NCBI RefSeq assembly: GCF_023895975.1
Contig: NZ_JALBWM010000005.1
Location: 1-64,000, forward strand
Direction of reading: 5' to 3'
From: Microbulbifer okhotskensis
GTDB lineage: Bacteria > Pseudomonadota > Gammaproteobacteria > Pseudomonadales > Cellvibrionaceae
DNA length: 64,000 bases
The notes under the pieces are model-generated. The model did not search any database, had not been told where the DNA came from, and saw nothing but the letters and a program-made list of their open reading frames with translations. A program made the position numbers and the translations under genes. Shown here in pieces: positions 58,746 through 64,000 of the stretch; the stretch's first letter is position 1; the number at the start of each line of letters is the position of its first letter.

Positions 58746-61700
58746 CATGCTTGGCAATAAGAGTGGCCAAAAAAGTGGGCAAAAGAGCAAACAAAATAGT
58801 GAACTAAGCGATGAGATGATCGGCCAGCTAAGCGCCCGCCACCGCTGGGCAGCGACCGGTGTATCGGACTATCCCCCTCGTGACCCTTTAGTGGGGCAAA
58901 GTCGCTTCTTTAATCGCTTTAAAACCTTTTTGCATACGGTAGACCATGACGACGACCACTTTGCCCATGTGTTCGCGGTAGAGGCAGAATGGGGCCGAGG
59001 TAAATCCCGTTTAGGTCACGAGTTGGTGGCACAAATTAACGACTGCTCCAAGGGTTGGTATGTTCGCACGGCTCAAGGTGAGCTGGCCGATCAACAACTG
59101 TTTGATGAAGCCTCACAGGATAAATATTTAGCGCTGTATATTCGTTATTCGCAGGTGGCGTCGGACTATCAAAATTCCGATAACTGGTTTGCTTTTGGCT
59201 TGTATCAAGCGCTGCTGCCCTTAGCAACGGGCCAGTTTGATGGCTCTATTCAAAGTGAAATTGCCAAGCAGGCGCTAGAACGTTTAAACCCGATGGGTTT
59301 TGATCACCAGCAATTGGCCAAGGCATTAGAGCTGGATAAAAACCACAGCGAAGAAGATCTGTACGAAGACCCAAATCTGGCCGTACAGCTGGTACAAGCG
59401 GCCTATACCGTATTAAACACCTTTGGTATCGACTATGTACTGGTGGTGTTAGACGAACTAGAAACCGTCGCCGAGGCGGCAACTTTTGGTTTAGAAGACG
59501 AAAGCAGTAAGCGCTTAGATGGTCAAGCCATTCGCTTAATCGGCAAGGCTATTAAAGAAGAAGACCCTCGCCGTAAACTGCCGTGGTTACGCTATGTGGC
59601 TTTATGTTCGCCGTTATTAGGGCAACAGCTACGTGAGATCCAATCGGTGGCGCGGCGCTTTGAACTGGTGGAATTAGAACACAACGCCTTTGCCGACGTG
59701 TCGGACTATGTCAAAAGCTTAGAAAGTTCAGGTAAGCTTGCACAACCTTATCAAACGGGTTTGGTCGAAGCCGCCTATGCCATGAGTGGCGCTAACTTTG
59801 GTTGGTTTAACGTGGTAATGGCCAATGTGGATGCTGTTCTAGAGCAATTCGACCAGGCGGGTAAAACGCTCGAGCATGTTGGCGAGCTGTTTGAAGCGGT
59901 GTTGGAAGGTTCGGGCCGAGTGGCCAAGCATGTATTAGATGCCGGTGCAATTGAGGGCATTCAAACACGCGACCAAGCATTGCTCACGAGTTGCCGCAAC
60001 TTGCTCTATGGTCAGTTGCCCGTACCTTTAGCGGAGGTACCCAATAGCACCGAGTTATTAACACTCAAAAATGAAGATCAAGAACCTGTGGTGGCGCTGT
60101 ATCGCAAACTCAGTTTAGATCGATTAAGTTGTCGTCAAGCTCTGGAGCAAGCTAAGTTTCGCCGAGATAAAGATGAATGGGTGTATCCCGCCGTTGAACA
60201 GGCACTTAGTTTGGATACCTTGTTGGATAATTTGCGGACTTTCTCTATTAAAGAGTCTATTAATGAGCCGATTAAAGAGTCCGATAAAGAATCTGGCAAT
60301 AAAAGTGACCCGAATGTGGTGCTTTTGCCGCTATCCCAAGGTGAGTTTAAGTACTTACTGAGTTTGCTTTACGACCACCCAGCGATTGAATTTGCCGCCG
60401 ATGCTTTGTGGCAAAAACTCATTGGCGATAGCCACCAATTACCCGACGGCGATGCGACCCATATTGGTCCAAGCGTGGCCATGTTATTGCGTTTGGATTT
60501 ACGTTATCGCAGTGCGCAACATAATACGATGATCTTCCGCGACCCTGCCGATAGCGATGGCCACGAAACAGCCATGGCAAAACTCATTGCCAGTAGTAGT
60601 AAACATCCGCAATTACGTTTATTGGCGCGTCTAACGGGGTTAATGCGTTTGCTGGATAACAATTGGCCTTACAACCAAGCAGCCCTCCCAAACAAAGCAG
60701 GCAAACAACAGCAAGCCCTGCCAATAATTACCGAACCCAAAGGACAAGGCGCAGGGCAGCGCGGCGGCCTGATGACACTCGATGCCTTTAAGTTACACCC
60801 CGATGGCAAGGCGCTATTTGCGTGGGTCAGTAACAAAGATGAATTAGACCAGTTGCAGATATTTGCGGGGACTTATCGCGGTGATAATGGCAGAACCCCT
60901 GTGTTTGCCGTAACCGCCTCTGCACATTTAATGGAACAGTACAGCCGCAGTGATGAGCAAAGTACGTTGCGGGATGATATTTTACTGCATTATGTGAACC
61001 CCAGTGAGGTGGATCAGTTAGAGCGTATCGGTTTGGACTTAAACGAATGCACAGGCTTTTCACTGTTGCCAGAGGCATTCACCGCAAAATTCAAAAATAA
61101 GCTCGCCGCATTAACCGAATTTGCAATACAAGGGATGCACAAGTGGCGAGCCCGCTTAAATGAGCGGGGCCGTATTGCCTGGCCAATAAAAATTAATGGC
61201 AAATTAAACGCGAGCGAGCGCGATTTACTGTTAGCGGGCTGGCGATTACTTGCCATTGAGCAACCAAGCTTGAATGGCCTGTTAGATATTCAAAAGCAAC
61301 ATAACGTTAATGCAGAAGAGCTCGCTGCATTACTCAGTAAATTACAAGTGCCTGGCAATTTGTTAGCAAAAGGTTTTATCGCCAATGAGCATGCCGGGTT
61401 ATTTACTGAACTCGCCAACCCACAACAAGCACAAGTGAACTTGCCATTGTTTTTAGCGCGTATGGCCACGCCTTCAATTGACCATGAGTGGACTTTAGAT
61501 AAGGCAAAACAAGATTGGTATTTTGGCTATGTGGCCCAAACAGGCATAACGGCGAAAACAGTGTTTGATGATTGGATGTGGTGGTGCGGTGAACTTAATT
61601 TGCTTACCTTGGATGACCCCTCCGGTAAGAAAGCGACTTGGCGAAGTTATCCCAGGTCGCGGCTAGATAATGCGATTAATGAAGCACAAATATGGTTTAG

Positions 61701-63147
61701 CGGTAGTGCTCCTGATGCGTATAAAGCCAAAGTAGAGATACTGAATAGAGTTTTTGGTTATGGTCGAATTAGCGAGTTGTTTGCGCCTATTGGTGCAAGT
61801 TCGCAGGGCACAGAAACCGTCGAGGCTAATGACCATCTTACGCAAGCAAGACGTTGTTTTAATACCTTAAAAACCACGGAAGAAAACTTGCCTTCTGTGA
61901 TTGATGATGCCGTATTGGATAAACTACCTGAACTTATACGCCAGCGCGCTGAGGTGTTAAAACTCGTCGACACCGTTCGGCCATTGAATGTACCCAAAGT
62001 CACACTAGGCAGCGTGCATACTTTGCAGCTGGAAGATAAAACGCAATCACTCTTCATGCGCGTAACTCAAGCATGCTTGTTCGCTGAATTCGTAGAAGCT
62101 GCGAGCAAGCGAATCAGCCGAAGAGCTGAAGATTTAATTACCGACTTAGAACAAGATTGTCGTGACTTGGAGCACTTTCCCAAGGCTTTCTTTAGTCAAA
62201 GTTTACGGACAGTAACACACATTCTGGAAGGCGCATTGAGTGAAGACGAATCCAGTACCACGGCAAAAGGAGAAGGTAAAGCCAGCTCGGAAACCTTATT
62301 GCACTTTTTACGTTCGCTTAAATTGGATAAGGCGCATGAACGCATTGCGTTGTTAGCCAGTGAAGTGGGCGTCACTCTATATTCCAACCCGGATCACCCA
62401 AATTCAGACCATGGTAGTCAACAGGTGTTTACTGAGGTGAGCGGGCATATTCTTAGTGCCTATCGCGCCTTGAAAGAAAAATATGAAAAAACGCTTAAAA
62501 CATTAACCGACTATAAACTTCAGTCTGAGCAATTAAAAGCGATATTAGATCCTATGCCTAGCGACTACTCAAAACCAGAACATGTTTCTGAAGTTGTGAC
62601 GCAGCAACAGAAACTGATCATGATTGGCGATGCCTTTGAGGACCTAGCCGACGATGCCGAACGCAAACGAACAGCTTTGCGCGAAGCGATGCGCAAAGGC
62701 AAGTTTGACGGATTGCGGGATATTCCTGAGCAGTTGTTGCAACCCATTCGCAGTCAATTACACCCCATTGGTGGGATGTTAAATGCCATTGAAAAAGGCA
62801 TTAACCAATTTAAACAATCGAAAATAGAGCCGGTAAATGATGTGCTTCCTGGCCTGAGGCCATTGTTGAAAGCGCAAGGCCGATCTGTTCCAGATGCTCT
62901 AGAGCTGAATAGTTTTAACGACGAAAGCCTAAGTGATGTGGTGTTGAGTTGTGAGGCATCTTTACAAGCATGGAAAGAACAGGCGGAGTTATGTTTAGCA
63001 GAAACAGGTTTGAATTTTAGCCAGTGGCAAGCTGTGTTTAAGGCAATAAGTTTGGGCAACGAGCCAGAGATAACACAAGAGGCAAGGGAGCAGCTAGTGA
63101 AAAAGGGTATTTTGAAAATGCGCTTAACATTTGCGAGCGAGCAATAG
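58735..63147 (+). CDS. giant P-loop ATPase of the defence operon
   Basis: A protein of 1470 residues (AGGAG upstream). A P-loop lies near residue 84-95 (VEAEWGRGKSRLGHELV) and Walker B near 235 (YVLVVLDELETVAEAA), so the ATPase is N-terminal. The middle is a long helical body. Residues 1230-1400 contain coiled coils (KEKYEKTLKTLTDYKLQSEQ; AERKRTALREAMRKGKFDGL). No nuclease or helicase motif is visible. In size and layout it resembles the large ATPases of BREX (BrxC/PglY) and other methylation-linked systems. Confidence 0.8.
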   Translation: MDFDMLGNKSGQKSGQKSKQNSELSDEMIGQLSARHRWAATGVSDYPPRDPLVGQSRFFNRFKTFLHTVDHDDDHFAHVFAVEAEWGRGKSRLGHELVAQINDCSKGWYVRTAQGELADQQLFDEASQDKYLALYIRYSQVASDYQNSDNWFAFGLYQALLPLATGQFDGSIQSEIAKQALERLNPMGFDHQQLAKALELDKNHSEEDLYEDPNLAVQLVQAAYTVLNTFGIDYVLVVLDELETVAEAATFGLEDESSKRLDGQAIRLIGKAIKEEDPRRKLPWLRYVALCSPLLGQQLREIQSVARRFELVELEHNAFADVSDYVKSLESSGKLAQPYQTGLVEAAYAMSGANFGWFNVVMANVDAVLEQFDQAGKTLEHVGELFEAVLEGSGRVAKHVLDAGAIEGIQTRDQALLTSCRNLLYGQLPVPLAEVPNSTELLTLKNEDQEPVVALYRKLSLDRLSCRQALEQAKFRRDKDEWVYPAVEQALSLDTLLDNLRTFSIKESINEPIKESDKESGNKSDPNVVLLPLSQGEFKYLLSLLYDHPAIEFAADALWQKLIGDSHQLPDGDATHIGPSVAMLLRLDLRYRSAQHNTMIFRDPADSDGHETAMAKLIASSSKHPQLRLLARLTGLMRLLDNNWPYNQAALPNKAGKQQQALPIITEPKGQGAGQRGGLMTLDAFKLHPDGKALFAWVSNKDELDQLQIFAGTYRGDNGRTPVFAVTASAHLMEQYSRSDEQSTLRDDILLHYVNPSEVDQLERIGLDLNECTGFSLLPEAFTAKFKNKLAALTEFAIQGMHKWRARLNERGRIAWPIKINGKLNASERDLLLAGWRLLAIEQPSLNGLLDIQKQHNVNAEELAALLSKLQVPGNLLAKGFIANEHAGLFTELANPQQAQVNLPLFLARMATPSIDHEWTLDKAKQDWYFGYVAQTGITAKTVFDDWMWWCGELNLLTLDDPSGKKATWRSYPRSRLDNAINEAQIWFSGSAPDAYKAKVEILNRVFGYGRISELFAPIGASSQGTETVEANDHLTQARRCFNTLKTTEENLPSVIDDAVLDKLPELIRQRAEVLKLVDTVRPLNVPKVTLGSVHTLQLEDKTQSLFMRVTQACLFAEFVEAASKRISRRAEDLITDLEQDCRDLEHFPKAFFSQSLRTVTHILEGALSEDESSTTAKGEGKASSETLLHFLRSLKLDKAHERIALLASEVGVTLYSNPDHPNSDHGSQQVFTEVSGHILSAYRALKEKYEKTLKTLTDYKLQSEQLKAILDPMPSDYSKPEHVSEVVTQQQKLIMIGDAFEDLADDAERKRTALREAMRKGKFDGLRDIPEQLLQPIRSQLHPIGGMLNAIEKGINQFKQSKIEPVNDVLPGLRPLLKAQGRSVPDALELNSFNDESLSDVVLSCEASLQAWKEQAELCLAETGLNFSQWQAVFKAISLGNEPEITQEAREQLVKKGILKMRLTFASEQ

Positions 63148-63151
63148 AGAT

Positions 63152-63976
63152 ATGAGCATTTTTGTGGAGGCTAAGTTAGCACAAAATCGTAAAGGCTGGT
63201 TTTTGTGTAATTTATTGTCGGCTGATGGTTTTGACGCCCAGTCGCTGCCTGATGCTGGTTTATTAATGATGACGGGGGAAGACTTTGCGCTGCGCGCCTA
63301 TCAAGCGGAAGTCCAAGCGTGGACCGCTCAACCCGGTAGGGTACTGTTATTGTTACCGCCCTTTAGTGATGATAGTGACCAGCCGCTGTTTAATAACAAG
63401 TTGTTAGATTGGCACTTAACCGCGAACACTCAAGAAAACATAGGAAGTGTTGGTTCATTGGCTAGCCTATTGGCCTCGGAAACTGAACTAGCATTGGTTG
63501 GAACTGATGGCGATAGCTTGCCAGAACATAGCTTCGAAAATGGTCAGTTACATACTCGCTATTTTCGCAAGCACACAAATAGCGGAATGTTAGTCGCAAC
63601 GTGTTTGCCGCTATGGTCTATTACTCTGTTGGACCATGGGGCTGTCGTTAAGTCTTGGTTAAGATGGTTTATTGAACATGCAGGAGTGGCACAGCCTGTT
63701 GTGACTAAGCATTCAACATTTGAGCTGTCTGCCGGTGATCTTAATTTGTTGGTTTGCGCCTTTGGTTTTGGGGCTAGCAATTTAGAACGGGTGATTGAGT
63801 CAAACAAAAAAATGGCATTGTTTGATCTGCAAAAACTAATGGCCAAAGAGCGCTGGCCGCTGCTTCTTGAGCATGGTTATTTAGATAAACAAAGTTTAAG
63901 CGCAAAAGGGCAAGAGGCTTTGGAGGGATCTCCTTATTGGGCCTATGCACAAGCGTTAAAGAGTCAATTATTATGA
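63152..63976 (+). CDS. unknown protein of the defence operon
   Basis: A protein of 274 residues from ATG 63152, 4 bp after the ATPase stop. It begins MSIFVEAKLAQNRKGWFLCN, with PGRVLLLLPPFSDDSDQPLF near residue 60, and ends in a winged-helix-like stretch (LLEHGYLDKQSLSAKGQEAL). No enzymatic motif is recognised. Its stop overlaps the next gene as ATGA, so the operon continues beyond the window. Confidence 0.7.
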   Translation: MSIFVEAKLAQNRKGWFLCNLLSADGFDAQSLPDAGLLMMTGEDFALRAYQAEVQAWTAQPGRVLLLLPPFSDDSDQPLFNNKLLDWHLTANTQENIGSVGSLASLLASETELALVGTDGDSLPEHSFENGQLHTRYFRKHTNSGMLVATCLPLWSITLLDHGAVVKSWLRWFIEHAGVAQPVVTKHSTFELSAGDLNLLVCAFGFGASNLERVIESNKKMALFDLQKLMAKERWPLLLEHGYLDKQSLSAKGQEALEGSPYWAYAQALKSQLL

Positions 63977-64000
63977 ACTCTTCATTAGCTGCTAACTTAA
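63973..64000 (+). CDS. next gene of the defence operon, partial (N-terminus only)
   Basis: An ATG at 63973 overlapping the preceding stop opens a frame (MNSSLAANL) that runs off the window end. Too short to identify. In related loci a helicase or nuclease would be expected after the ATPase; that is inference. Confidence 0.45.

Overview
The window is almost entirely mobile DNA from a gammaproteobacterium. A marine order such as Oceanospirillales or Alteromonadales is my guess, from moderate GC, ATG-dense overlapping operons and a P2-type tail. No chromosomal housekeeping gene is visible, so the host cannot be named. Two elements meet near position 3200. Positions 1-3190 are the right end of a small integrated element: a P4-type tyrosine integrase, an AlpA-like regulator, an unknown gene and two small replication/regulation-type genes, all on the minus strand. 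From about 3200 to the end of the window lies a large prophage with defence-type cargo at both ends.

Prophage layout. 3343-8845: cargo with an AlpA-like regulator, a 1172-residue RecB-nuclease/RNase H/UPF1-helicase fusion and an AbiE toxin-antitoxin pair. 8972-11506: a serine-recombinase integration module with a DUF2924 partner. 11583-13500: an Xre repressor, an ImmA-type protease and an HNH-like protein in one operon. 13665-16205: two unknown genes and an AbiEi/DUF6088-like protein. 16397-25172: early recombination/replication operon (second AlpA-like regulator, AAA ATPase, SSB-like protein, SF2 helicase, Cas4-like nuclease, TOPRIM/RepA-like primase-helicase, RuvC-like nuclease, DUF6362-like protein). 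Seven iterons inside the RuvC-like gene mark a candidate origin. 25241-26862: three AT-rich unknown genes, then a possible packaging site. 27179-29457: ParB-methyltransferase and three small reverse-strand genes.

The structural genes are a lambda/P2 hybrid: 29564-37345 is a lambda-type head (Nu1, A, W, B, C/Nu3, D, E, FII-like) and 37358-50062 is a P2-type contractile tail (V, W, J, I, fibre, FI, FII, E/E', T, U, X, D). The tail chaperone keeps the P2-type -1 frameshift with a T TTT TTG slip site and a downstream stem-loop. Between E' and the tape measure sits a self-contained cassette (own promoter, AHH-family nuclease, Imm11/DUF1629 immunity-like protein, strong terminator), which looks like a toxin-immunity moron. 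Lysis genes (two membrane proteins, GH24 endolysin) follow, interrupted by a reverse-strand winged-helix/PD-(D/E)XK-like gene.

From 52844 to beyond the window is a tightly overlapping operon: HTH regulator, small protein, HsdM-like methylase, HsdS-like specificity subunit, two unknown proteins, and a 1470-residue P-loop ATPase. It has the layout of a DNA-modification-based defence system rather than a classical type I R-M locus, because no HsdR is seen. The prophage therefore carries at least four candidate anti-phage or competition modules. The AHH/Imm11 tail cassette, the methylation-linked operon and the iteron cluster embedded in a coding region are the most novel-looking parts.
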